Of a stretch of DNA of 64,000 nucleotides, positions 1 through 12,373 are shown piece by piece. The notes beneath the pieces were generated by a model. That model was not told the origin of the DNA. It saw nothing but the letters and a program-made list of their open reading frames with translations, and did no database searches. The stretch's first letter is position 1. Every line of letters starts with the position of its first letter. This DNA is from Apis mellifera (taxonomy: Eukaryota > Arthropoda > Insecta > Hymenoptera > Apidae). The position numbers were made by a program, and so were the translations under genes. The stretch lies in the NCBI RefSeq assembly GCF_003254395.2, contig NC_037650.1, positions 9,548,071-9,612,070 on the forward strand, written 5' to 3'.

Positions 1-943
1 TAAGTTAAGGGAAACGAGTTTCGTGGAAAAGAGGTTGTTTTTCGGGGAACGCGAGCAACCCCGCATTGCGAATAAATTACTTTGAGAAATGGAAATGATT
101 GTATTCAACGATATATATATAAGAATGGCACAGTTTAATATGCAATCTGAATTGCTTTGTTCTTCGCAAAGAAAATGTTTCCTTTGCGAAGTAAATATAT
201 CTTCGTTTGATATGCAAACATTTGTCTATTTTAAACACCTCTCTAGAAACTTTGTGTCAAGAAAGTTATCTTAATTTTATAATTATATAAATATATAATA
301 TTATAATTATATAATGTTAATAATTTTTTAAAATTTTAATGTTTACTCTTGCATATTTCGTTGACAGAGCGAAAGTTTCTTTTTTTTTTATTAATTGAAA
401 ATCATTTTCGAAACAACAAAAAATTGTAAAAATTATATTCGATAAAACTATCAGCGCGAAGGAATAATCCTCTTCGATTAAATCTTCCTTACTTTCACGA
501 ATAATTTTCGAACGAGTCGAGCGAAAACCAAAACCTTTCGAAACATCCTTCCACGGAAATGGTAATATTTTGGCCCGTTTAACAAGTTCACGAGCCTATA
601 AAAACGACACCCCCTCCCTCCCCTTCAATGTGTTAACCCAACGAGTAGCCGTATCGCGCCGATTTCATGGCAAATTACGCGATCAAATGAGCCCACCGTA
701 CGCGTTGGATCCTTAATCCGATTTGTCATACCGGCGGATAACGCACAATTTAACGCGTAATTCTCTCCGCTCCGCTTGAACCCGAAGAACATGGTTTAAG
801 GATTAAGGCGGCTCGAGACGAAAAATGGAAAATGGCGTCACGTTGGAGAAAAATCCTTGGAGAGTTTCGAGGCAAGATTGGTACATTTTTGCTCGGATGA
901 AATTAACAATGAAAAATTATCGAGTAAAATAAAAACGGGATAA

Positions 944-2480
944 ATCTCTAACCTAAAAATATCTTTCTTAAATAAAACTTAAAGCTTGATACCAATATTA
1001 AGCCAAAAAGTAAACAATAAAGATAAACTCTTAATTAATACTCTTTCATAAAAAGAAAAAGAAAAAAAAATAACACAATAAGAAACCTAACCTATTCTCC
1101 TCGAATCATTCTTTTACCAAGGCGAGAATAAAAATCTAACCTAAAAAGAAAAAAAATATTTCGACAATATTCTGCAAGGACAAAATAAATCCTCGCTATA
1201 TTTGTCCCTCTCTGTGATGGCCATATTTCTCACCTTGGAATCAGTTCCATTCTACAACAGGGTGATATAGCTAGCTCGTACATTTAACTAAATATCAATA
1301 TTAAGCCAAAAAGTAAACAATAAAGATAAACTCTTAATTATATTCTTCCACAAGAAGAAAAGAAAAGAAAACAATAAGAAATCTATTCTCCTCGAATCAT
1401 TCTTTTACCAAGGCGAGAATAAAAATCTAACGTAAAAAGAAAAAAAATATTTCGACAATATTCTGCAAGGACAAAATAAATCCTCGCTATATTTGTCCCT
1501 CTCTGTGATGGCCATATTTCTCACCTTGGAATCAGTTCCATTCTACAACAGGGTGATATAGCTAGCTCGTACATTTAACTAAATATCAATATTAAGCCAA
1601 AAAGTAAACAATAAAGATAAACTCTTAATTATATTCTTCCACAAGAAGAAAAGAAAAGAAAACAATAAGAAATCTATTCTCCTCGAATCATTCTTTTACC
1701 AAGGCGAGAATAAAAATCTAACGTAAAAAGAAAAAAAATATTTCGACAATATTCTGCAAGGACAAAATAAATCCTCGCTATATTTGTCCCTCTCTGTGAC
1801 GGTCATATTTCTCACCTGGAACCTCACCTTGGAGCCAGTTCCACGACAGGGTGACATAGTTAGCTCGTACATTTGACTAAAAACCAATATTAAGCCAAAA
1901 AGTAAACAATAAAGATAAACTCTTAATTAATACTCTTCCATAAAAAGAAAAAGAAAAAAAAAATAACACAATAAAAAACCTAACCTATCCTCCTCGAATC
2001 ATCCTTTCATCTTTCAAAACCAGAATAAAAATCTAACCTAAAAAGAAAAAAAATATTTCGACAATATTCCGCAAGGACAAAATAAATCCTCGCTAAATTT
2101 GTCTCTCTCTGTGACGGCCATATTTCTCACCTTGGAGCCAGTTTCATTCTACAACAGGGTGGCATAGTTAGCTCGTATATTTAGCTAAAAACCAATATTA
2201 AACCAAAAAGTAAACAATAAAGATAAACTCTTAATTATATTCTTCCACAAGAAGAAAAAAAAAGAAAACAATAAAAAAACCTAACCTATCCTCCTCGAAT
2301 CATCCTTTCATCTTTCAAGACGAGAATAAAAACCTAACCTAAAAAAAAAAAAAAAGAAATATTTCGACAATAACCCGCAAGGACAAAATAAATCCTCGCT
2401 AAATTTGTCCCTCTCTGTGACGGCCATATTTCTCACCTGGAGCCTCACCTTGGAGCCAGCAGCTCCATTCCACGACAGGG
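944..2480. repeat. tandem array of a roughly 300-bp unit, about 5 copies
   Basis: The landmark TCTGTGA(T/C)GG recurs near 1211, 1502, 1793, 2108 and 2414, giving spacings of 291, 291, 315 and 306 bp, with a partial unit at the left edge. The two central units are almost identical; the last two are more diverged. Units end with CTCACCTTGGA and a CAGGGTGACATAG-like motif. On the minus strand two units keep similar 63-codon frames containing VTERDK and SEDLFCPC. It lies in integrin intron 3. Confidence 0.85.
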
Positions 2481-4255
2481 TGACATAGCCACGGGCCATC
2501 CGTACATTTACTCCACGCGGCGGAGTAGGAAAACAGAAGGGAAGGTGGACGGGAGCGCGGAAGACGGGTTTGGCTCGCCTCGGTTTCGTCGTTGTTGACT
2601 CACCTCCGTCGTCGCTGACAATGACTCACTGCCTTATTTATACGCATCGCGTATAATCTAAGGCTAAGAACCGGTGGCCAACAATTTCGCGTCCTTTAGA
2701 AGGGAGGAAGGGAGAAAGATTCTTCAAAGGGGCCCCCGTTGTTGGGGGTCCCTTGGCTGGGTTTACGCTCGTTCCCTGCGTTTCGAATACCAGAAGCGAT
2801 ATTTCAGAGATGGCGAGAGTAAGGGGTGTGAGTTATCGCGCCCCCTATGGCCGCGGCGTGTTGCGTTTGATGGGCGAGCAACGAGTTACATTAAGGGCCA
2901 GGACGCTGACCAATATCCTCCTTGTACCTCCTCGTTTTGCTTTCGTTCTCACGCTTTTGGAAGACGTCTTCTGTGAATCCAGAGAGAAAGAAAGAGAGAG
3001 AGATTCGCGTGGGGGTTAGAGAAGTCGTGTTTTTGGCCGGTTGAGTCATTGAGCTTTTTTATCTTCTGAACAAGGGAATTGATCTCGTTGGAATAAAATT
3101 TTTTCGTTCGTTAATCGATGTCTTATTGTGTTTTGTAGAGCTTTGATATTTTTCTTTCTTCTTTTTTTTTTTTCGTTTTATTGGAAAAATCCGAGGCAAC
3201 ATCCGATGATAAATTGAAATGATTCCGCGCCGCGGACGTGAATTTGTCAAAGGGGTAATTGTAATTACAAGAAGCTGATTCGCGAAAACTGCTTTAAAGG
3301 CACAAAAGCGTCCGACCTTCGAGATAAAAAGCGACCGTTTAATGGACGTTGCAATTTGTCCCATCGGCAAAACATACGAGCGGAATGCGCATTGTCTCCG
3401 TTTCTTGCATTATTCTACTTTCTGCCTCCTCCTTCTGTGTAATGCCTGTCGTCTGCTCTTCGAATAAAATCATCGAATCTTATTTATATCGGATAAATGT
3501 ATTCTCTACTCGAAAGAGAATGAATCGATTGATCGATCTTTTAATTCAAATAAACTCTTATCAAGTTTTTATAAACTGTCTAATAGATTGAATTGGAATA
3601 AATTTTAATCGAAGAGGAATGGGGAAATTGAAAGGGGATATTCCTTCGAAGGACGTTTTATTAAACGCGTCTCCAATTTCCAAATGGCTGTCCAGAAAAA
3701 CTTTTGCGACCAATCGTCGCGCCCAAGTGTCCATCATAAATCGTCCACTTAATTCCATCTCGCAACCATATGATTCCAAGGCGAAACCGCGACGAAATTC
3801 CAGCAAGAAAGGGAACGCTGAGATCGGCCAGCGACACGTACCAGCATACGAGAGACAAAACCAAAAGTGAAAAACGAAAAGGAGAAAAAAGGGGCGAACA
3901 AGGAGAGGAGGAGGAGGAGGAGGAGGAGGAGGGAAGAGACAGGATGATCAACCGCTTCTCACAGTATCTCTCGCGCGACCACGGGAATTTCTCAAACATT
4001 GTCCCGTCGATTCCCTCTGACAATGGTATTTCCATTCTGCCAGCCGACAAACGTTCGATCTCTCCCTTCGGCCCCATCGATCCCGCCAGTTCCAACCTGC
4101 AGCCTCTACCATTCTGTTCCCCAAAAAGGATCTGCTCCTTTGGGAGGATGGAACCACGAGTACGAGTCGGGAGGTCAAATTTTTGTTTTCGTGCGTTTTC
4201 GATTTTGGAAATTAAATTGGAAATTGATCGAGATAGATCGATTAAAGAAATCTTC

Positions 4256-5115
4256 CGTCCACTTAAGTTTAAGTTTTACGTAATTGTTATCATTAACTTG
4301 TAAGATTTCGAGAATTTATCCAGAATTTAACTAATCAAAATATTAAAATAAAGAAATAGTTAGAAATGTTTCTTGAAGAAATAGTTATTCTTACTTTTAA
4401 AAGAAACGAATATCCTTAAATCCGCTCGAATTCAAGGACATAACCTATAAGTGTTATTTTCATCGAAAAAAAATTCATAAGATTTCGCAAATTTAAAGCT
4501 ATCCAAAATATTTTTTTTTAGAAGAAATACTTGTTCTTGCTTAAAAAGTATCTCTTAAACCCGCTCGAATTCAAGAACATAATCTATAAGTATTACTTTC
4601 ATCGAAAAAAAATTTATTTCGTCCACTTAAGTTAAATTTTCGACTAATCATTATCATTAACTTGTAAGATTTCACGAATATAAAGCTATCCAAAATGTTT
4701 TTTTCTAAAAGAAATACTTGTTCTTATTTAAAAAGTAATTCTTAAACACATTCGAATTAAAGGACATAACCTATAAATATTATTTTCATAAAAGAAAATT
4801 CATTTCGTTCACTTAGGTTAAGTTTTCGAGTAATCATTATCATTAACTTGTAAGATTTCGCGAATATAAAGCTATCCAAAATGTTTTTTTCTAAAAGAAA
4901 TACTTGTTCTTATTTAAAAAGTAATTCTTAAACACATTCGAATTAAAGGACATAACCTATAAATATTATTTTCATAAAAGAAAATTCATTTCGTTCACTT
5001 AGGTTAAGTTTTCGAGTAATCATTATCATTAACTTGTAAAATTTCGCGAATTTAAAGTTATCCAAAATATTTTCTTAAACAACTGTTCGAATTTAAGGAC
5101 ATAACCTATAAGCTT
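4256..5115. repeat. tandem repeat, unit about 182-186 bp, roughly 4-5 copies
   Basis: CATTATCATTAACTTGTAA recurs near 4288, 4652, 4838 and 5024. The two units starting near 4660 and 4846 are nearly identical, and a degenerate copy lies between 4430 and 4620. AT-rich and non-coding. Confidence 0.8.
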
Positions 5116-7469
5116 TTCATTTTCATCGAAAAGAAAAAAAAAATTCATTTCATTTCTATACTTAAAAAGAGGAGAAAACATTCGTTCAAAAAAGAGACTA
5201 CTACGCCTTAATCTCCATACCCATCGAGACACCTTGTACATCCAAGGCTATGGGCCAAGCCTAATTTCTACCTTTCCAAAAAAAGAGGCGATCTTCCACT
5301 AAATCCAACCTCGCCTACGCTACGCCAAGAAAATTTCCATTAAAATCGAAGGAAGAAGGGAAGGGGGGAGAGAGAGAAGAAGACACGAATTTCGTACAAG
5401 ATTCTGCTCTCAGGACTGGGCCGTAGGGTGGCGGGTTTCGAGACAGCGTTTTAATCGATGCGTTTTTGCCATCGGATTCTTCGCGGGGACTCGCGACGAC
5501 GACGTGGCTTTATCGCGACCTGCGCAGTCGTATTTTATTGCTGCCGATTGTTCCCTCGGCCCCGTGGACCGTGTATGCGCACGGTTTTTGCCTTCTTCGG
5601 CTTTTCTTCCCTTCGCCTTCCATTTTTTTCTCTCTTTTTCTTTCTTTCCTTCTTCTTTTCTTCTTCTTCTTCTTCTTTTTTTTTTTTTGCCCGGCCGCCT
5701 CATTGTCTCGGCCGTTCTCATGCCGAGACTTTGCTTCCCCTCTCCCCGCGTCGTGGAAAGTAGGTGAAGCGTGCCGCTCGACGCGGTGAAAAAGATACTT
5801 TTTTCTTCGAGGCTTTGCGGTGTACGCGCCGATTGCGTTTTGCACGGTAACGTATTAATAAAGATAGACTTTTCGAGGTGTGTTGTCCGACTTGTTACGT
5901 TGCGCCTGTGATTTATGCGTTTTAAATTGCGCGCCGGATTTCTTCCTTTGCAGAGGGCGCAGCTGAGTTTTGCGGTCAGTCTTTTTTAGTGGCGAAAATG
6001 AAATACGATATATTTTGATTGTTACGCGAGTTGAGTTTGTGGAGTTGAGGCGATGACATTGATTCTGAAGAATTCTCTCAAGATCTCCTCTTACGACTTA
6101 CGACCAATTTGTCGACGTAATTGGTTTGTTAACGAAGGAAATGAAAATATTAGAAATTTTATTCGCTTAAAAAAAAAAAAAAAAGAAAAAAGGCAATAAA
6201 ATATCTGTGCAATATATTTTCACGTCGTTCTGATCGGGCAAATGATTCGTCTGGCCCGGAGAGGGGGAGAAAAAAATGCACGATTCTCTTATTTGGAGAA
6301 AGGAGAAAAGAGAGAAAGGTCGGAAGCGCGAAACATCTGGCAGCAATCAAGGAGCTGTATCTTCGAAACGCCGGCGGATCGTGAAAGAGATCAAAAGTAA
6401 GATGCGGAAGAAAAGAATGAAGAAGCATCGCTGAATTGGATAGTTGCAAAAAAATCGGGGAACAACAAATGATAAGATGAAAACTCGAGATCAATTTATT
6501 TCAAAAAAAAAAGAAAACAGAAAGGGTGTAAAGATTTAATATCGAATGAATTATTTATCGTAAACATTTTTTTTTCTAATCTAATTATTCTTTAGAAATA
6601 TATTAAAAAAAATAAATAATTAAAATTTATTTCCAATCGAAAAATTTCTAAAATAAGGAAACCTTAAAATAATCATTAAACAATTTTTCTTTTTTTTAGT
6701 AACATATGATATCCAAAAAATCGACTCCTAATCGTTTATAAAAAAATTATAGTGAGCAAAAAAAAATTTCTTCGAAATAACTCGTCGATATATAAATGAT
6801 TCCAAATCATTTCCATCGAAGAAGCACGAATCAAATATACATTTGAATATATAGCAAGCTTATCATTATATCTCAACCATTTCTTTAAAGAAAGATTTGT
6901 TTCTTTTAAATTCTAAATAATTATATTACCACTTTCAAAACAAAAAAATATCCCCAAAACAAGATTTTTAAATATTCAAAAGAAATTTTTTTACAAATTT
7001 ATCTGACCAATTACAATAAATAAGTAAATAAATTATCCTAATATTCCATTCCTAGAAGAGAGTAGAAGCTTAATTGAACTAACGACCACGATATTTCTCT
7101 TCAAAGGGGCAAAACGAAACGAATATCCGAAGAAAGAATTTTTGGGGAGGGCCCAAATGTATAAAGTTACCACGCCAAGAATTTGGGGGAACGGTATTTA
7201 TATAGAGATTCAAGTTTTTGTTAATTAATAGTGTGACTGAGTATAAGCTCCGTCCTGTCTCCTTTTACGACCGGAGGTGGATACGTGAGGTTCATGTGTA
7301 ATCCGTCCCAATGCTTCGACACGTCGTCTATGGCGCTAAAACGATATGGACGAATCAAGAAAGATATTCGCGTCACGTACGTGGTGACGTCTCCTACCTG
7401 CCAGTTTGATGTGTGCCGAAACACACGAAACGATCAACCCCGCCGTGCTCGTCCGCTGACTCGTTAATT

Positions 7470-8810
7470 AACCGAAATTGTACGATTTAACCACTCATCC
7501 ATCTCTATCCCTTTCCATATTCCTCCTTTGATTTCTTCATTAATTGCTTAAAATTCCAAAATTAGGTGATTTTCACTTGGTTATCACTCGTTCGAATTTC
7601 ACGATGATTTTGAGAGATTTATTAAGATAAATTCCATTTCTTCATCGAGTATCACATCTCGACGTTAAATTTCATTCCATTTCAATCTTCTTTTAAATTA
7701 ATTAATTCAAAATTGTATGATTTAACCATCCATCGATCTCTTCAATATTTTAATTTCTTCATTAATTGTTTAAAATTCCAAAATTATGTGATTTTTTTCG
7801 TAGAAAGGGTGGAGTCTATCGTATCACTCGTTTGAATTTCATGATGATTTTGAGAGATTTATTAAAAATAAATTCCATTTCTTTATCGAGTATCATACTT
7901 TATATGTAATCAAACATCTCGATGTTAAAATCTCATTCCATTTCAATCTTTCTCCAAATTAATTAATTTGAAATTGTACGATTTAACCATCCATCGATCT
8001 TTCCCTTTCAATATTCCTCCTTTGATTTCTTCATTAATTGTTTAAAATTTTTTGTATTACTCGTTCGAATTTCACGATAATTTTGAGAGATTTATTAAAA
8101 ATAAATTTCATTTCTTCGTCCATTTCTTCGAGTATTACACTTTACATCTAATCAAACATTTCGACGTTAAATCTCATTTCATTTCAATCTTTTAAGTTAA
8201 TTAACCTGAAATTGTACGATTTAACCATCCATCGATCTCTTCCTTTCAATATAATTTTTCCTTTAATTTCTTCATTAATTGTTTAAAATTCCAAAATTTT
8301 GTGATTTCTTTCATATCATTCGTTCGAATTTCATGATGATTTTAACAGATTTATTAAGATAAATTCCATTTCTTCACATTTCTTCAAATCTCTTTATATT
8401 TAATCAAACATATCGACGTTAAATTTCATTTCATTTCAATCTTTCTTCAAATTAATTAACCCGAAATTGTACGATTTAACCATCCATCGATCTCTTCCTT
8501 TCAATATTCCTCCTTTAATTTCTTCATTAATTGCTTAAAATCACAAAAATTAATAATTTCTTTCATAGAAAGGATAGGGGATGTCGTGATGATTTTGAAA
8601 GATTTATTACGATAAATTTCATTTCTTCATCGAATATCACACTTTACACGTCTTCTCATGCCCATTTCGTCGCTACTTCTACCACTATTTCTTCGAGAAA
8701 AATCCTAATATAACATCAACCTTTTACAAAACAGTTCATAACAATCTCCTCCGAACAACCAAACAACCAAACATCTCGACGCTGAATCCCATTCCATTTC
8801 AATCTTCTTC
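7470..8810. repeat. tandem repeat, unit about 235-261 bp, about 5 copies
   Basis: GTACGATTTAACCATCCATC or a close variant recurs near 7481, 7716, 7977, 8215 and 8470. Each unit continues with TTCATTAATTG(T/C)TTAAAAT and then CATTTCTTCATCGAGTATCA. Divergence and internal indels suggest an old array. Confidence 0.8.
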
Positions 8811-9467
8811 CAAGTTGTGTCCGATGATCGATAATCCTCTCTGCGCGCAGACTATAAACGAAACGAGGGAAAAACGTTGATAGCCTGTCTGAGCAAACAT
8901 ATTGCGATAGTTCTTATGGAATATCGCGTACAAATCGTTCTCTCGATACGCGTCGTCGAGGGCATCGACGAGTGTATACGCGCCGATAATGAATGGTATA
9001 TAGTATATTCGAGGAGGAGAAGCTGTTCCATCCGTGATCTGTCGATCGAGGGATCGAACCGCCGAGGATCGCTGCAGGACGTCAGAGATGTTTTCTCGAT
9101 GGAGAAGTAATTCACTCTGATGCACGATGGGTCGTGAGCAAGAACCGAGGAAGCATCGTTCGAGGAGCATCGTATTAATGCTGTAGCGTGAATACACGCT
9201 TCTGTTTGACAGGCATAACCGTTCGATAATATCGTCGATCGTGCGCCAAGAGAATTATGTAATTCAAGTATCTGCCTGAGAAGCTGTAATTTTTATGTTA
9301 TGATCTTGTGCTCGGGAAAATTGGCGATGACGAGTATGGGAATTTTATTATTCCTGCTCTAATTTCAAACGATGAATTTTCTATCTTTCTTTTTTCTTTT
9401 TTTTTAATAATTGGAAAGAATGTGTGAATATCTAATTTTTTCCTACATTTTATGCGGACTTCGTGGA

Positions 9468-9488
9468 CCTAACCTAACCTAACCTAAC
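9468..9488. repeat. interstitial telomere-like repeat (CCTAA)4
   Basis: CCTAACCTAACCTAACCTAA, the complement of the insect telomere unit TTAGG, is followed by one further C. It is surrounded by ordinary intronic DNA, so it does not mark a chromosome end here. Confidence 0.8.
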
Positions 9489-10237
9489 TTTTCCTAAATT
9501 CTTAGCTTCCATTTTAGAATCTAACCTAATTTCTTCGGGATGCTCGAATTCTAACGATTTCAAAGTTTTGATCGATGGTATTATAAGGGGACGAGGAAAC
9601 AGGTTGGACACGAGTTATCTTTGATTCGCGTATCACAGAGCGGAGAAAGCGAGGGAAAGGGGGGAAAAAAGAGAAAAAGAACGGTCTGGAATTTATCGTG
9701 GAACGTGTACTCGCATTCTGGAGTAAGTAGATAATTCCCCGTATAATGCAGGGGAGGACAAGGAGGATGAGAATGTCGCGTCGACGTTTCGCTATGCGAA
9801 AATTACGGGACCACGGGGACGATAATCGTCGCTAATACGTCTCTCACGTAAGAGGGCAACTCCTTATTTATAGGAGTTGGTGCTCTCTCAGCGATCCGAC
9901 ACCACCGATTTCTCTACGAGGAATACGAATTCGAGGAACGGATTGCACGTAGAGACAAGCCCCGTTTAATCATACGATACGAATGGAGGAATGATTGTAT
10001 TCACGAGTAGTAAAAGTGTGTCACAGAGAAGAGGTTTGAAAGAGAGATTGCGGTGATAGAAAATGGCTGGTTTTAAAAAAATTCATAAATAGTTATTTTC
10101 AAATACTTTTAAGATTGATTGAAGTAATAATATAAAATATCGATATATCATTGTAGAATTATATATTACACAAAGTGATAACCTTTAAAGGATCGATTCT
10201 AGATGCCAAAACAAAAAAATCGATCGATTTATACTTC

Positions 10238-10407
10238 TTTATTCAGTTATAAGCGATCGAAGTTGAAAGAGAGACGGAGATAGAGAGAGAGAGAGACAGC
10301 TTTATCTTGGTTACATTATTACGACACGCCGCGGCGCGCTGTGTCATTTTATCTCCGTCTCGCTTCTAATCTAACGCAAACTTAAATTACTTATAACCAA
10401 ATAAATA
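10238..10407. mobile_element. fold-back/MITE-like element, copy A
   Basis: About 150-170 bp with imperfect terminal inverted repeats. The left end TTATAAGCGATCGAAGTT mirrors the right end TTATAAGTAATTTAAGTT read on the other strand, with GAGACGGAGATA inside both. The centre has the palindrome CGCCGCGGCG and the unique segment TTTATCTTGGTTACATTATT. A homologous copy lies at 30785 in the opposite orientation. No coding capacity, so a non-autonomous DNA element is likely; target duplications are unclear. Confidence 0.6.
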
Positions 10408-11901
10408 AGTCTCATCTTTATATAGATAAATTATACCTTTACACACTGTCAATTCTTTTTGTGTTCGTATTTTATAGAGAATCAATCTCTCGAAGATGTT
10501 TTAAATAATAAATAACCGTCTGACGTAACACGAATTCCTAACCTAACCAACTCCGATGATCATTTATTCAAAATTCCATCGTGTTAAACAATATAACTCA
10601 AATAACTCTCGAATCCAATTTTCTCGACACCTTCCATCCATCAATTTTTCTCCACCAATCCAATAAATCCTACACGCGTACCCATTTCGCACGTGCTCCT
10701 ATTTCGTACACGTAACACTTTCATAAACATAATTCCATATATCGTACGTGTGCAAAGCGGCCGTGATCCGGATATCAATCTAAAAGCGCGAAGAGGATCT
10801 TTAGCCCTTGAAGAGGATCTTCAAGCCCTTTCCTTCTTTCCTCCTGGACGCGGCCGCCTATGATGTACTGCCGCCCTTATCTTTATGTGCGTTGCACTTG
10901 GTCGGATCTATCCTGCGCGCATGCGCGAATGCACATCACGCACGCACGGTTGCGGTGTGCCGGCCAAGCATTGATGATTGAAGGAAGGGAAAAAGGGAGA
11001 AAGGGCTCCGACTCCGGCCGATCTTTCGGCCGACGAATTTGCGATGTTTGTTTAGCGGGTTATATAATTGGATCCAGAACGGTGGATATCCACTTTATTT
11101 GGCGGTTGGTCGGCATTTTAATTTTTCGTGCTTTGAAGCACCGTTTTCGGGATCCTTTTTATCACATGTTTCAACGCGTGTCTTTTTCTTCGAGATTTAC
11201 GGTCTTTGCTTAATTGTTTATGTAAATTGGATCCACATCGATGGTTTAATTCGTATTTTGGAATACACTTTCTGCTTTGAGGCTGTTGTCTCTTCGTTTC
11301 CTGTTTTGAAATAATAATTTGATTCTACGTATCTTTGTATATCAATGATAAACCTTGTTTGGAAATTCGACAAACTAGTTTTTGTCATTATATGGGTATT
11401 AAATAATAGAGAATTATTAACGAAAGTGAGTAATAAAAAGTGAAATTTATAAATGAAATATCGGAAGACTTTTGGAGATTTGGAAAGATATTGCATAAAA
11501 TTGGAAAAGATTGTTTCATATAAGATAAATTATACGTATATCGGGTATCGAAGAAATTATATCACGTAATATAATGGCAAAGCATTTAGACGTGGCAAAC
11601 GGAAATATAGAACGAAACCAGAATTCGTTTGTTTTCAATTCCTGAAATAGAAGGTACGGTCTTCTAAGAACATACACGCCTGTAATTTCTCATGAGGCCC
11701 CCTCGTCTATTCGTAACTATCGCTTTTGTATCTTCATAAGCTCCTCCGGATCATAAAAAAAAAAGGGGGATATTTATTGAGTATACATTTTTCTTTCCTC
11801 CTTTTTTTTTCTTAAATAACCTAATAAATCGGGCATTTTGTTTTATTTCTTTTTTCTATCTCGCTTCTTTTACGAATATTTTTATTGCACAATTTACTCA
11901 C

Positions 11902-12020
11902 CAAAATGGGTCCTCCATCCTTTATCGAGGCTGAAACCGTTGCACCAAACCATTGAAGGGTCTTATTATCGATCTGACTCAAACCACCCGGCACATTTGG
12001 ATTTCTGACGTAGTTATTTC
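11902..12020 (-). CDS. integrin alpha exon 3
   Basis: A 119-bp exon with acceptor CCGTTTGCAG and donor TTTTG^GTGAGT. It continues in frame from exon 2 (SKG, NNYVRNPNVPGG, LSQIDNKTLQ, WFGATVSASIKDGGPIL). QWFGATV and KDGGPIL match the segment just before the ACAPRY motif of integrin alpha chains. I found no exon with that next motif between here and position 1, so it is probably outside the window. Confidence 0.85.
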
Positions 12021-12342
12021 CTGCAAACGGAAACCATTTTTTTCATCAATCACTGCCACGTTACCTATCATATTTCAAGAATGATTAATGCACGAAATAT
12101 CACGTTTATTAATTTTCATTCCATCCCCTAGTCATTCCTATGACTAAACTCCAAATAATTTTTTGAACAACAGAAATTCATTATTTCTCTCTAATAAATC
12201 ATATATTCGTTTTCAATTGATATAAATACATTTTATATTTATATTTGTGATCATGATTTCGAAACTTCGATCCAATTGGATGTAACAATGGCGACAACAA
12301 ATTCGATTGAATGAAAAAGATGAAAGATATGTATTGAAGGAA

Positions 12343-12373
<31 letters not shown>

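Larger units (their letters stand above)
1..11901 (-). other. integrin alpha intron 3 (5' part; continues past the left edge)
   Basis: No exon is supported here. Besides the arrays at 944, 4256 and 7470, the telomere-like run at 9468 and fold-back copy A, it holds GC-richer patches at about 2490-4180, 5440-5960, 8820-9250 and 10740-11060. These carry overlapping open frames without recognisable motifs. There is a (GGA)n run at 3905-3932 and a TTC/T run at 5640-5690. A hairpin lies at 9851-9886 and a perfect palindrome, GTGGATATCCAC, at about 11083. The remainder is AT-rich with nothing distinct. Confidence 0.6.

Noticed and set aside
3770..4303. 177-codon plus-strand frame
   Set aside because: It contains a (GGA)n run giving poly-Glu, is mirrored by an antisense frame with poly-Ser, and shows no family similarity.
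9040..9070. GGATCGAACC, resembling a tRNA T-arm on the minus strand
   Set aside because: No acceptor stem, D-arm or anticodon arm can be built around it.
8799..9197. 132-codon minus-strand frame tested as a possible further integrin exon
   Set aside because: It lacks the expected ACAPRY-type continuation and any FG-GAP motif, and no suitable splice acceptor keeps the phase.
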